Below, one piece after another: positions 1 to 8,287 of a stretch of DNA of 17,356 nucleotides; positions within the stretch are counted from its first letter, which is position 1, and the number at the start of each line of letters is the position of its first letter. Below the pieces are notes generated by a model. It worked only from the letters and a program-made list of their open reading frames with translations. It was not told the origin of the DNA and did no database searches. Location of the stretch: contig JAFSWA010000054.1 of assembly GCA_017444705.1 (NCBI GenBank), forward strand, positions 1 to 17,356. Direction: 5' to 3'. The translations under genes and the position numbers were made by a program. The DNA is from a bacterium. Its GTDB lineage: Bacteria; Cyanobacteriota; Vampirovibrionia; Gastranaerophilales; Gastranaerophilaceae.

Positions 1-1146
1 TATAAAACAAAAATCGGACAGGCGTGGGCAAACTATTTCCCAAAAGTCGGGGTAGGAATAGGCTATACAAGAAATAAATATCTGCCAATGTTTTTTACTC
101 CGTCGGTTTCAAAATATAATAGCTATACAATGCCGAGTATTGATGCGGAATGGATGATTTTTGATTTCGGGAAAACAAAAGCACAAGCTGATGTTGCATC
201 AAAAACACATCAGGCAACGGAAGAAGATTTGCAAGAAACCGTAAATACAACTATATATAATGTTAAAAATGCTTTTTATACTCTGCTTTATACAATTCAG
301 CAAGAAAAAGTTTGGCAGTCATCCGTTGAACAGTATGAAATAAGTTTAGAACAGGCAAAGGCTTATTATGATATAGGTACAAAGCCCAAAATAGATGTTT
401 ATACGGCGGAATACAATTTAAGTAATGCAAAATTGGGGCATATAAAAGCTCAAAATGACATTCAACTTGCTTATGCTGATTTGAATAACGCAATGGGTAT
501 GCCGGAATATGCGAATTATGAATTATCGGAAGAATTGACTCTGAAAAAATATAATGTAAAAATGAGTGACCTTTTGAATGAAGCGTTGGAAGTTCGTCCC
601 GGACTTTTGGCTGCAAAGAAAAAAGCGGAAGCCTCAAAACATCTTGTAACAGCTTCAAAGCGTGCGTTTTTGCCGGATTTAAAGTTGTCGGCAAGTTTTA
701 CTCAGGGTGGTTTGACTGCTAATTCAGGTGAATACGGTTATGCTTTCGGCGGAAATTTGGCTTATCCTTTAACCAATATAGCCCTTTTGAAAAAACAGGT
801 TGATGAAGCACATGCTACCGCTGACAAAGATGTAGCAGATTATGAGGTTACTCGTCAAAAGGTTTATCTTGATGTAAAACAGGCATATATTCAACTTAAA
901 AATGCAAAAGAAAATGTTCCTGTTGCACAAAAGGCATTGGAACAGGCAAAAGAGCAATTTAATCTTGCAAGAGGCAGATATAAGGTTGGTTTAGGAGATG
1001 TTATTGAATTAAAAGATGCGGAAACCACATACAGAAATGCTCAGCTCGCTTATTATAAGGCTCTTTTGGATTACAATATTTCCGCTGCAAACTTAGAACG
1101 AGTTGTTGGCGTCCCGATTGTTGCCGAAGAGGAAGTCGCATTATAA
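1..1146 (+). CDS. TolC-family outer membrane efflux protein, 5'-truncated by the window edge
   Basis: The reading frame is open from base 1, so the N-terminus, including any signal peptide, lies outside the window; 381 residues are visible. The fragment has the two-fold internal repeat of the OEP/TolC family. Each half is a long amphipathic coiled-coil helix pair rich in Ala, Gln, Lys and Glu. The repeat motif appears as YYDIGTKPKIDVYTAE near fragment residues 122-137 and as RYKVGLGDVIELKDAE near 327-342. TolC-like proteins trimerise into an outer-membrane channel with a periplasmic tunnel and work with an inner-membrane pump and an adaptor, or with a type I secretion ABC transporter. The C-terminus (ERVVGVP) is typical of the family. 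Its stop lies 2 bases before a sugar ABC permease start, so the two are probably co-transcribed. The true partner pump cannot be told from this window. Family certain; substrate unknown. Confidence 0.93.
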   Translation, partial: YKTKIGQAWANYFPKVGVGIGYTRNKYLPMFFTPSVSKYNSYTMPSIDAEWMIFDFGKTKAQADVASKTHQATEEDLQETVNTTIYNVKNAFYTLLYTIQQEKVWQSSVEQYEISLEQAKAYYDIGTKPKIDVYTAEYNLSNAKLGHIKAQNDIQLAYADLNNAMGMPEYANYELSEELTLKKYNVKMSDLLNEALEVRPGLLAAKKKAEASKHLVTASKRAFLPDLKLSASFTQGGLTANSGEYGYAFGGNLAYPLTNIALLKKQVDEAHATADKDVADYEVTRQKVYLDVKQAYIQLKNAKENVPVAQKALEQAKEQFNLARGRYKVGLGDVIELKDAETTYRNAQLAYYKALLDYNISAANLERVVGVPIVAEEEVAL

Positions 1147-1148
1147 AA

Positions 1149-1973
1149 ATGAGTAAAAGTTATAAGATTTTTTCTTATATAGTTTTAATTTTAACGGCAC
1201 TTTCAATGCTTATTCCGTTTTTGTGGGCGGTAAGCTCATCTTTTCAAGGAGAAAGCCAGATTTTTTCCGGCGGAATAAATTTTTTCCCAAAACCTGTCAT
1301 AACTTCAAATTACTCAGAGGTTACAACGACCTTACCAATAGGAAGATATTTTTTTAACAGCCTTTTTGTTTCTGTTATAACAACTGCTTTTCAGGTTTTA
1401 CTTGCGGCTATGACAGGATTTGCATTTGCAAAATTAAAATTTAAGTTTAAAGAAATAATTTTTATTTTAGTTTTGATAACAATGATGGTGCCGCCTCAGG
1501 TTAATATAATTCCGTTGTTTTTCGAAATGAGAGAATTGGGTTGGATAAATACTTATCAGGGACTTATAATTCCCGGTATTTTTGGTGCCTTTGGAATTTT
1601 TATGATGCGTCAATGGTTTGTTTCAATGCCGGACAGCCTTATTGAATCAGCAAAAATAGATGGCTGTTCTTATTTTAAAATTTTTTGGAAAATTGCTTTG
1701 CCCTTGGCTCTTCCTGCAATAGCCACACTTGCAATTTTCAGTTTTGTATCTAATTATAATGCTTTTATGTGGCCGCTGATTATGACAAACGATGATGCGT
1801 TAAGAACTATTCCAGTTGCATTGGCGGCGTTTAAAGGCAGTTTTAGAGATACAATTGAGTGGGGACAACTCCTCGCATGCAGTGTTTTAGCTTTAATTCC
1901 GGTCTTTGCGGTATTTTTTGCAGGGACAAAATATTTTATAACGGATATTCTCTCAGGCGGAGTGAAAGAATAA
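1149..1973 (+). CDS. MalG-type carbohydrate ABC transporter permease
   Basis: This 274-residue integral membrane protein has the usual length of the MalG/LacG/UgpE class. It shows about six hydrophobic segments (roughly 8-29, 70-95, 103-121, 138-158, 186-206, 241-262). The EAA loop, which docks onto the ATPase, is at 166-190 (ESAKIDGCSYFKIFWKIALP, with the conserved Gly and the I-LP ending). Such subunits pair with a MalF-like permease, an MsmX/MalK-like ATPase and a solute-binding lipoprotein to import sugars or sugar alcohols. None of these is in the window, and the gene downstream is convergent, so the partners must lie upstream of base 1 or at another locus. The ATG follows the tolC-like stop by 2 bases, with GAGGAAG about 15 bases upstream inside the tolC-like gene, which suggests translational coupling. 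Class certain; substrate unknown. Confidence 0.93.
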   Translation: MSKSYKIFSYIVLILTALSMLIPFLWAVSSSFQGESQIFSGGINFFPKPVITSNYSEVTTTLPIGRYFFNSLFVSVITTAFQVLLAAMTGFAFAKLKFKFKEIIFILVLITMMVPPQVNIIPLFFEMRELGWINTYQGLIIPGIFGAFGIFMMRQWFVSMPDSLIESAKIDGCSYFKIFWKIALPLALPAIATLAIFSFVSNYNAFMWPLIMTNDDALRTIPVALAAFKGSFRDTIEWGQLLACSVLALIPVFAVFFAGTKYFITDILSGGVKE

Positions 1974-1987
1974 TTTTATAATCGGTT

Positions 1988-2830
1988 TTATACTTCAACG
2001 GTACCGGTAAAGGAATACTCAGCCTTGCCTGTCATAAATACCGGATAATTTGTATTTGATAAAGAGCCTGCCCATTCTATGTTAAGACTTCCGCCGGGCA
2101 AATTCACTTTAACATTATTATCTAAAAATCCTCTTAGAACTCCCGCAACCGTTGTTGCACAAGCTCCTGTTCCGCAAGCCAAAGTTATTCCGCACCCTCT
2201 TTCCCATACGGACAATGTAACTTCATTTTTTGATTTTATATTCACGAATTCAACATTTGTTTTTTCAGGAAAAAGTTCATGAGTTTCTATATACGCACCG
2301 TAATTTTTAGCCAAAGTCATTGTGTCCTCATCAGTAAATATTATACAGTGGGGATTACCCATACTCACTGTATTAATACTAAAAACCTTATCTTTAATAT
2401 TTAATTTGTAATCAAGGGTTTTCTCTTCGCAAAAAGGAATTTTTGACGGTTCTAAAACAGGTAAATTCATATTTACTTTGATTTCACCGTTATCAAGGAT
2501 TTCAGGACATATAATTCCCGCCTCTGTCTTAACTGAAAATTGTTTTTTATTGATTATATTTTTATCTGTAACATATTTAGCAAAACATCTCATCCCGTTT
2601 CCGCACATTTGAGCCATAGTGCCGTCAGAATTATAAAATATCCATTCAATATCAGTATCTTTTGCGTTCGGATTCACAATAATCAATCCGTCTGCTCCTA
2701 TTGAAAATTTTCTGTCGCATAGTTTTAATGCCAAATCGGACGGAGTTTTACCGATTTTTAAAAATTCATCATAATCAAGTATAACAAAGTCATTACCAAG
2801 ACCCTGCATTTTTGTAAAATTTATTTTCAT
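1988..2830 (-). CDS. dapF: Diaminopimelate epimerase
   Basis: DapF interconverts LL- and meso-diaminopimelate in the cytoplasm without cofactor, feeding lysine and peptidoglycan synthesis. The 280 residues match the family length. The start has the classic FTKMQGLGNDFVILD, and the two-lobe fold carries the catalytic pair Cys76 (MCGNGMRCF) and Cys219 (TLACGTGACA). The substrate-binding NPH motif is at 159-161. The ATG has a good Shine-Dalgarno sequence (AGGGGA). It is the last gene of tig-clpP-clpX-dapF, 8 bases after clpX, and its 3' end faces the ABC permease with a 14-base gap. No clear terminator is visible in that gap. Being tied to the Clp operon is unusual and probably reflects only operon packing. 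Using meso-DAP is consistent with a Gram-negative-type wall. Confidence 0.97.
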   Translation of the reverse strand: MKINFTKMQGLGNDFVILDYDEFLKIGKTPSDLALKLCDRKFSIGADGLIIVNPNAKDTDIEWIFYNSDGTMAQMCGNGMRCFAKYVTDKNIINKKQFSVKTEAGIICPEILDNGEIKVNMNLPVLEPSKIPFCEEKTLDYKLNIKDKVFSINTVSMGNPHCIIFTDEDTMTLAKNYGAYIETHELFPEKTNVEFVNIKSKNEVTLSVWERGCGITLACGTGACATTVAGVLRGFLDNNVKVNLPGGSLNIEWAGSLSNTNYPVFMTGKAEYSFTGTVEV

Positions 2831-2838
2831 AATTTCCC

Positions 2839-4179
2839 CTATGCGATTTCTTCTTGAATTTTAGGTTCAATAGACTTTACGTTAGTATCAGTTTTTTTGT
2901 CCGTAATCTGAATTAAATCAGCTGTATTTTGTTTCTTCTGAACCATTTCTTTTGTAATTACAAGTTTCTTGATATCTTCTTTTGACGGAATATCATACAT
3001 TATATCCAACATTAATTCTTCTACAATAGATCTCAATGCTCTTGCACCGGTTTTACGCTTTATTGCTTCTTGTGCAATATAATCGAGAGCTTCGGGAGAA
3101 AATTCCAAATCAACTCCGTCCATATCAAGCAATTTTTGATATTGTTTTACTAATGCACTTTTCGGCTCAGTTAATATCATTTTTAGTGCTTTTTCATCAA
3201 GAGGATCAAGAACTGCATATACAGGAACACGACCGATAAATTCAGGAATTAAACCGAATTTCAGTAAATCCTCAGGCTGTAATTTTTTGAGCATTTTAGC
3301 TTCTTCAAGCTCTTTTTCTGCTTGAGATTTCGGAGCCTTTGCACCAAAGCCCAAAGAACTGCCCTCACCGGCACGCCTTTCAACAATTTTTTCCAAACCG
3401 ACAAAAGCACCGCCTACAATGAACAAAATATTCTTTGTATCAATTTGAATAAATTCCTGATGAGGATGTTTTCTTCCGCCCTGAGGAGGAACATTTGCGA
3501 CAGTACCTTCTATCATTTTTAAAAGAGCCTGTTGAACACCTTCACCCGATACATCTCTTGTAATACTTGAATTCTCGGATTTTCTTGCAATTTTATCAAT
3601 TTCATCCACGTAAATAATGCCTCTTTCAGCCTTTTGAGCATCATAATCGGCACTTTGATACAATCTCAACAGAATATTTTCAACATCATCTCCGACATAG
3701 CCGGCTTCTGTTAAAGTTGTTGCATCTGCTATTGCAAAAGGGACATCAAGCATTTTCGCCAATGTTTGTGCCAAAAGAGTTTTACCTGAACCCGTAGGCC
3801 CTACTAACAAAATATTACTCTTCTGAATTTCAACACCATTATCGTCTTTTGTTGTGTTATGTGCAATACGCTTGTAATGGTTATATACTGCAACGGAAAG
3901 AACTTTCTTTGCATCATCTTGTCCGACAATATATTCATCCAAATGAGCTTTTATTTCGTGCGGTTTTGGCACTTTTGCAATATCTGCCTCTTTATTTTCT
4001 TCTTCTTTATCGGCAGATTTATCTTTACCTTCAAAAAATTCTTCTTCAAGAATTTCATTACACAAATCAACGCATTCATCACAAATAAATACGTCAGGAC
4101 CTGCAATTAATTTTTTGACCTGATCTTGCGTTTTACCGCAAAATGAACATTTAAGACGACTATCGTCTTGGTTTACCAT
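2839..4179 (-). CDS. clpX: ATP-dependent Clp protease ATP-binding subunit ClpX
   Basis: ClpX is the hexameric AAA+ unfoldase that recognises tagged proteins and threads them into ClpP. The 446-residue sequence has every landmark in order. The N-terminal C4 zinc-binding domain has Cys11, Cys14, Cys33 and Cys36. Walker A is GPTGSGKT at 127-134, the GYVG pore loop is at 160-163, Walker B is IIYVDE at 188-193, the RKH substrate loop is at 236-238, and the LGF ClpP-docking tripeptide is at 276-278. A sensor-2 GARALR motif lies in the C-terminal domain. An acidic and lysine-rich linker (about 43-70) separates the zinc domain from the AAA+ core. It lies 11 bases after clpP, with an AAGGAG ribosome site. 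No key residue is missing, so it should be active. Confidence 0.98.
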   Translation of the reverse strand: MVNQDDSRLKCSFCGKTQDQVKKLIAGPDVFICDECVDLCNEILEEEFFEGKDKSADKEEENKEADIAKVPKPHEIKAHLDEYIVGQDDAKKVLSVAVYNHYKRIAHNTTKDDNGVEIQKSNILLVGPTGSGKTLLAQTLAKMLDVPFAIADATTLTEAGYVGDDVENILLRLYQSADYDAQKAERGIIYVDEIDKIARKSENSSITRDVSGEGVQQALLKMIEGTVANVPPQGGRKHPHQEFIQIDTKNILFIVGGAFVGLEKIVERRAGEGSSLGFGAKAPKSQAEKELEEAKMLKKLQPEDLLKFGLIPEFIGRVPVYAVLDPLDEKALKMILTEPKSALVKQYQKLLDMDGVDLEFSPEALDYIAQEAIKRKTGARALRSIVEELMLDIMYDIPSKEDIKKLVITKEMVQKKQNTADLIQITDKKTDTNVKSIEPKIQEEIA

Positions 4180-4190
4180 TCTTTTCTCCT

Positions 4191-4790
4191 TTAATCTTTT
4201 TTTGTTTTGTCAACGGCAGAAATAACTTTGTCTATCATACCGTACTCTAATGCTTCATCAGGAGTCATTATATAATCTCTGTCTGTATCTTTTTCTATTT
4301 TTTTCAAAGATTGACCTGTATTTTGAGCCAAAATCTCATTTAGAGATTTTTTAATTCTGATAATTTCAGCTGCCTGAATTTCAATATCGGTAGCCTGACC
4401 CTGAGCTCCGCCCAAAGGTTGGTGTATTAAAACTCTTGAATGAGGAAGAGCCATTCTCTTTCCTTTTGTACCGGCTGCTAACAAAAATGCACCCATTGAA
4501 GCTGCCTGTCCCAAACAAATTGTTGAAACATCCGCTCTTATGTGCTGCATTGTATCATAAATAGCAAAACCTGCTGTTACTGAACCTCCCGGTGAATTGA
4601 TATACAACATAATATCTTTTTCAGGATTCTCAGAATCTAACAGAAGCATTTGTGCTACTATTAAATTTGCAACCATATCATCAACAGGGGTGCCTAAAAA
4701 AATGATTCTTTCTCTTAATAATCTTGAAAATATATCAAAAGCTCTTTCTCCTCTTGATGATTGTTCTATAACTGTTGGTACATAACTCAT
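4191..4790 (-). CDS. clpP: ATP-dependent Clp protease proteolytic subunit ClpP
   Basis: ClpP forms the double-heptameric serine protease chamber fed by ClpX. The 199 residues fit the family. The catalytic triad is Ser98 (GQAASMGAF), His123 (RVLIHQP) and Asp172 (in DTDRDY), each one residue beyond the usual mature numbering. The oxyanion-region motif NSPGGSV (65-71) and the C-terminal ALEYGMIDKV are intact. The N-terminus is short, with only a few residues before YVPTV, so there is little or no propeptide. The start has an AAGGAG site 6-7 bases upstream. It sits between tig (10-base gap) and clpX (11-base gap), the conserved chaperone-protease operon order. Only one clpP copy is in the window. 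Confidence 0.98.
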   Translation of the reverse strand: MSYVPTVIEQSSRGERAFDIFSRLLRERIIFLGTPVDDMVANLIVAQMLLLDSENPEKDIMLYINSPGGSVTAGFAIYDTMQHIRADVSTICLGQAASMGAFLLAAGTKGKRMALPHSRVLIHQPLGGAQGQATDIEIQAAEIIRIKKSLNEILAQNTGQSLKKIEKDTDRDYIMTPDEALEYGMIDKVISAVDKTKKD

Positions 4791-4800
4791 CTCAATCTCC

Positions 4801-6096
4801 TTATTTGAATACTACTTTATTATTGTCATTTAAGAATTTTGTAATTTTTTCACTTAATGCCTGTTGAGAAAGTGAATTAATAATCATAGGATTTTTTTGA
4901 ACTTGTTCAACAATCTCTTTTGATGATGTGCCGTATGTTCTGGCCAATATATTAATCTTTTCTTCAATATCTTTTTGTTGAACTCTGATTTTTTCTTCAA
5001 CTGCAATTTTTGAAATTACAAGAGAATTTGTAATTCTTGTAATAGCATCTTCTCTTAGCTGTGCATTAATTTTATCTTCACCTTCCGCATCATAAATAGC
5101 TTTCAGCGTTGTTCCTTGTGCGTTTGCTCTTTGTTCAAGTTCAGCCTGCAAAGATTTTACTTCTCTTTCAATTACCGTTTCTTGAATATCAACTTTTATC
5201 CCTTCAAGCACTTTATTATATATTGCTTCAGAAACCTTTTGTTCGTTTTCTCTCTTTTCTGTAATTTCAAGATATTTCTGAATATCAGCTTTCAAATCAT
5301 CTATATTTTTGAAATTAGGGTTGATATTTTTTACCAATTCATCAGTTAATTCAGGCACTACACGTTTTTGAATTTCGTGAACCGTAATTTTGAATTGAGC
5401 CGGTTTTCCAGCAATTGTTGTATCGTGGTATTTTTCAGGGAATGTAACATCAATTGTAAATTCTTCACCAACAGGTTTTCCGACAAGTGCCTCGGCAAAA
5501 CCCGGAATGAAATTACTGTTTGCAATGTTTAGCGGATATTTTGTCCCCTTACCGCCCTTTATAGGTTCTCCGTTTATACTTCCTTCAAAGTCTATTAATA
5601 CAATACTGTCTTTTTGTACAATTGTTTCTTCTGTTTTTTCATTCTTTGCAAATCTTTCACAAATTGTTTTTAACTGTTTTTCCATAGCATCTTCCGGTGT
5701 TTTATATGCCTCAACTTCAACAGTTAAACCTTTATACTTAGGAAGTGTAACTTCCGGTCTTAATTCAATTTCCATCACAAAATGTGAAGGTTTATCAAGA
5801 TTAAATTCGACCGTTTTTAAAACAGGTTCAGTAATAACATCGAGGTTGTTGTCTTTTATTGCTTTTGAACATGCTTCCTGTGCTATAACTCCGACTGCAT
5901 CGCTTTTTATAGCCTCAGCACCAATTCTTTGTTCTAAGATTGCCCTTGGGGCTTTTCCTCTTCTGAAACCTTCAATATTTACTCTCTGTGCAATTCTCTT
6001 GCAAGCCTTTTCATACTCTTGATTAGCTTTTTTGGCATCTGCCGTAACATCAATTACGCAAATATTTCCTTCTTTTTTCTCAATTTTGATATCCAT
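4801..6096 (-). CDS. tig: Trigger factor, ribosome-associated chaperone/prolyl isomerase
   Basis: Trigger factor binds the ribosome at the exit tunnel and shields nascent chains. The 431-residue protein shows the three expected domains. The N-terminal ribosome-binding domain carries the signature GFRRGKAP at 43-50. A central FKBP-type PPIase domain spans about 161-246, with DFEG and FIPGF. A long helical C-terminal domain (about 247-431) is rich in Glu, Lys and Gln. It is the first gene of the tig-clpP-clpX-dapF operon. The ATG at 6096 has AAAGG upstream and a strong promoter about 30 bases beyond it. A long open frame on the opposite strand (5507-6022) is a shadow of this gene. Confidence 0.97.
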   Translation of the reverse strand: MDIKIEKKEGNICVIDVTADAKKANQEYEKACKRIAQRVNIEGFRRGKAPRAILEQRIGAEAIKSDAVGVIAQEACSKAIKDNNLDVITEPVLKTVEFNLDKPSHFVMEIELRPEVTLPKYKGLTVEVEAYKTPEDAMEKQLKTICERFAKNEKTEETIVQKDSIVLIDFEGSINGEPIKGGKGTKYPLNIANSNFIPGFAEALVGKPVGEEFTIDVTFPEKYHDTTIAGKPAQFKITVHEIQKRVVPELTDELVKNINPNFKNIDDLKADIQKYLEITEKRENEQKVSEAIYNKVLEGIKVDIQETVIEREVKSLQAELEQRANAQGTTLKAIYDAEGEDKINAQLREDAITRITNSLVISKIAVEEKIRVQQKDIEEKINILARTYGTSSKEIVEQVQKNPMIINSLSQQALSEKITKFLNDNNKVVFK

Positions 6097-6125
6097 AATT
6101 ATAACCTTTCATTTACATTATTATT

Positions 6126-6160
6126 CGTAAACATTATATCGCAAATATAATATTTTTCAA
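6126..6160 (-). promoter_or_regulatory. Sigma-70-type promoter of the tig-clpP-clpX-dapF operon
   Basis: Read on the minus strand, a TTGAAA -35 box (complement of 6155-6160) and a perfect TATAAT -10 box (complement of 6133-6138) are separated by 16 bases. Transcription would start near 6126, giving a leader of about 30 bases that contains the AAAGG ribosome site of tig. This is the best promoter match in the window. Confidence 0.72.
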
Positions 6161-6168
6161 AATATTAT
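6147..6168. repeat. Perfect 22-bp palindrome (10-2-10) over the tig -35 box, possible operator
   Basis: The arms 6147-6156 and 6159-6168 are exact reverse complements separated by TC. The palindrome covers the -35 hexamer of the tig operon promoter (6155-6160) and the bases just upstream. A dimeric regulator could bind here. The arms are all A and T, so chance palindromes are more likely than in mixed sequence. Confidence 0.5.
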
Positions 6169-6363
6169 GAATAAAATAACAAAAAATACATAAAACAGTG
6201 TAGTTAATAAAGCTTTATAAATAGGTATTAAGATAGTTTTAACACTGAAAATCCGATGATAATCTATATTAGTGTATATTTGGAGAAAGATTCGGGATAT
6301 ATATTTTTGCATATTTTTAGATATGCATTATTACTATATTTGTTAATTTTTTTTACATTAATT

Positions 6364-6470
6364 GCACACAAAATTTTTTCTTATGATAAACTAAAAGTGT
6401 GTGCCTGTAAAATTATTTGGCAGGAGATATAAATACCATTAACACACAAAACAGTTAAACAAAAGGAATT
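6364..6470 (+). promoter_or_regulatory. Possible promoter and structured leader of the Na/Pi cotransporter
   Basis: A TATGAT hexamer at 6382-6387 could be a -10 box, although no good -35 sits 16-18 bases upstream. Transcription would then start near 6394. The leader begins with GTGTGT (6397-6402), which can pair with ACACAC at 6442-6447. Nested inside, TGCC at 6402-6405 can pair with GGCA at 6419-6422. The 9-mer CACACAAAA occurs at both 6365-6373 and 6443-6451. AAAGGAA at 6462-6468 is a good ribosome site. Seen: the repeats. Inferred: promoter and structure, with low certainty. Confidence 0.3.
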
Positions 6471-6472
6471 TT

Positions 6473-8245
6473 ATGAGTATATTTTCAATTTTCACACTGC
6501 TTGGCGGACTTGCATTCTTTTTATATGGCATATCAACAATGTCGCAAGGATTGGAAAAGATTGCCGGCGGTAAATTAGAGGGCATTTTGAGAAAAATGAC
6601 TTCTAACCCGATAAAAAGCTTTGCTCTCGGAGCATTTGTTACGGCAGTAATTCAGTCGTCATCTGCTGTTACGGTTATGCTTGTCGGTTTGGTTAATTCA
6701 GGAATTATGAATTTATCTCAAACCGTAAGCGTCATAATCGGTGCTAATTTAGGTACTACAATAACTGCATGGATATTGAGTTTAACAGAATTAAAAAATT
6801 CATCTTACGGATTTTTCATAGAATTAATGAAGCCCGAGTCATTTTCTCCCTTATTAGCTCTAATAGGGATTTGTCTTATAATGATGGCAAAAACTAATAA
6901 GAGAAAAAATGTAGGAAGTGTTTTAATAGGTTTTGCCATTTTAATGTCCGGAATGGGAATGATGGCTGATGCTATGGCTCCCTTAGCAAATGTACCGGAA
7001 TTTACACAAGTAATGGTTGCCTTTAAAAATCCGATATTAGGTTTTATTGTTGGTTTTATAATAACAATTATTGTGCAAAGTTCATCCGCATCAATAGGTA
7101 TTTTGCAGGCATTGACTATGGTCGGCGGTGTTTCTTGGGGTGTCGCAATTCCTATTATTTTGGGTCAAAACCTTGGTACTTGTATTTCGGCAGTTTTATC
7201 AAGTATAGGGGTCAGTGCAAATGCCAAAAGGGTTGCAGGAGTACATGTAATATATAATATTTTGAGTGTTGGAATTTGTTTTCCGTTATTCATACTTTTG
7301 AATGCAATTTTTAAATTTGCTTTTGTTCAGACAGATATTTCGCCTGTCGGAGTGGCAATTTTCCATACGATTTACAATATATTTACGGCATTTATGCTGT
7401 TTCCGTTCTGTAAAGTTATTGAAAATTTAGCAATTAAATTTATTCCGGATAAAAAAGATTCATATCAAAAGGAAGTTTTATTGGACGAGAGATTATTGCT
7501 TGCCCCGAGCTTTGCTATTTCGGAATGTCATAATCAATCAATAAAAATGGCTAATATTGTAGAATTTAACTATGTGTATTCAACAAAAATGTTGAAAAGT
7601 TTTCATCAGAAAAAAGCCGACCAAATAACCGAAAATGAGATGAAAATTGACACTTATGAGGATTTAATCAACAAATTCCTGATTAAACTTTCAGGAAAAG
7701 AATTGACAGGTGAGGATAATAACAGAGTTTCTCAACTTTTACTTGCAATTGGGGATTATGAAAGGATAGGGGATCATACCGCACATATTTTGAAAATAGC
7801 TCAACAGTTGAACGAATCGCAAAGTAAATTATCAGATAAAGCAATAGAAGAATTGAAAGTTATCGTTAATGCGGTTTCTGAAATTTTTTCAGTTTCTTTT
7901 GAAGCGTACAAAAATGATAACGTAAAATTGGCACAAGAAGTGGAACCGTTGGAAGTTGTAATCAAAAAAATTATAAGAACCGTTAAAGCTGACCACATTC
8001 AAAGGCTTAAAGACGGTGAATGTACGGCGGAAGTCGGGTTTATGTTTTCTGATTTGCTTGCTGATTTCAGACGTATTGCCGCTCACTGCGGAAATATTGC
8101 TATCAGCGTAATTCAACTTAAAGACAGTACACTTGGCAAACATGCATATAATCACAGAAATAAAGACGAAGATGAGGTTTATATTAATAAATATAAAAAT
8201 TACAAATCAAAATTCTTTGTTTCAAAACCAAAAATTAACGCATAA
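6473..8245 (+). CDS. Na+/phosphate cotransporter family protein with C-terminal PhoU-like domain
   Basis: This 590-residue inner-membrane protein belongs to the NptA/YjbB-type Na/Pi-cotransporter family, which takes up inorganic phosphate with sodium or, in some members, exports it. The two inverted membrane halves each carry the family's QSSSA signature (QSSSAVTVM at 61-69; QSSSASIGI at 202-210). A GANLGTT motif follows the first and GQNLGT follows the second. The membrane part ends near residue 325. The remainder (about 345-560) is a helical PhoU-like region with the ERIGDHTAHI signature, expected in the cytoplasm as a regulatory or metal-binding domain. The ATG is supported by AAAGGAA 5 bases upstream. 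It appears monocistronic, since the next gene is convergent. Family sure; direction of transport not shown by the sequence. Confidence 0.93.
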   Translation: MSIFSIFTLLGGLAFFLYGISTMSQGLEKIAGGKLEGILRKMTSNPIKSFALGAFVTAVIQSSSAVTVMLVGLVNSGIMNLSQTVSVIIGANLGTTITAWILSLTELKNSSYGFFIELMKPESFSPLLALIGICLIMMAKTNKRKNVGSVLIGFAILMSGMGMMADAMAPLANVPEFTQVMVAFKNPILGFIVGFIITIIVQSSSASIGILQALTMVGGVSWGVAIPIILGQNLGTCISAVLSSIGVSANAKRVAGVHVIYNILSVGICFPLFILLNAIFKFAFVQTDISPVGVAIFHTIYNIFTAFMLFPFCKVIENLAIKFIPDKKDSYQKEVLLDERLLLAPSFAISECHNQSIKMANIVEFNYVYSTKMLKSFHQKKADQITENEMKIDTYEDLINKFLIKLSGKELTGEDNNRVSQLLLAIGDYERIGDHTAHILKIAQQLNESQSKLSDKAIEELKVIVNAVSEIFSVSFEAYKNDNVKLAQEVEPLEVVIKKIIRTVKADHIQRLKDGECTAEVGFMFSDLLADFRRIAAHCGNIAISVIQLKDSTLGKHAYNHRNKDEDEVYINKYKNYKSKFFVSKPKINA

Positions 8246-8287
8246 AAATGAATGTCTTATAAGATATTATTCAAACATGTATCTATT

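Larger units (their letters stand above)
6097..6472. other. Divergent intergenic region between tig and the Na/Pi cotransporter
   Basis: These 376 bases hold no gene. They contain the minus-strand tig promoter and palindrome near 6126-6168. An inverted repeat TGCATAT/ATATGCA lies at 6308-6314 and 6321-6327 with a 6-base loop. A repeat-rich leader before the phosphate transporter lies at 6364-6451. The central part (about 6170-6300) is AT-rich with nothing I can name. No cyanobacterial-style tandem Pho box is obvious. Confidence 0.6.

Noticed and set aside
5507..6022. Long plus-strand open frame (171 codons) opposite tig
   Set aside because: It lies entirely within the well-supported trigger factor gene, its protein resembles no family, and no ribosome site precedes it. 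It is a shadow of codon bias.
8246..8287. Bidirectional terminator between the phosphate transporter and the secreted-protein gene
   Set aside because: Only a 10-bp loopless palindrome TCTTATAAGA is present, with no stem of useful size and no clear T-run, so I did not call it.
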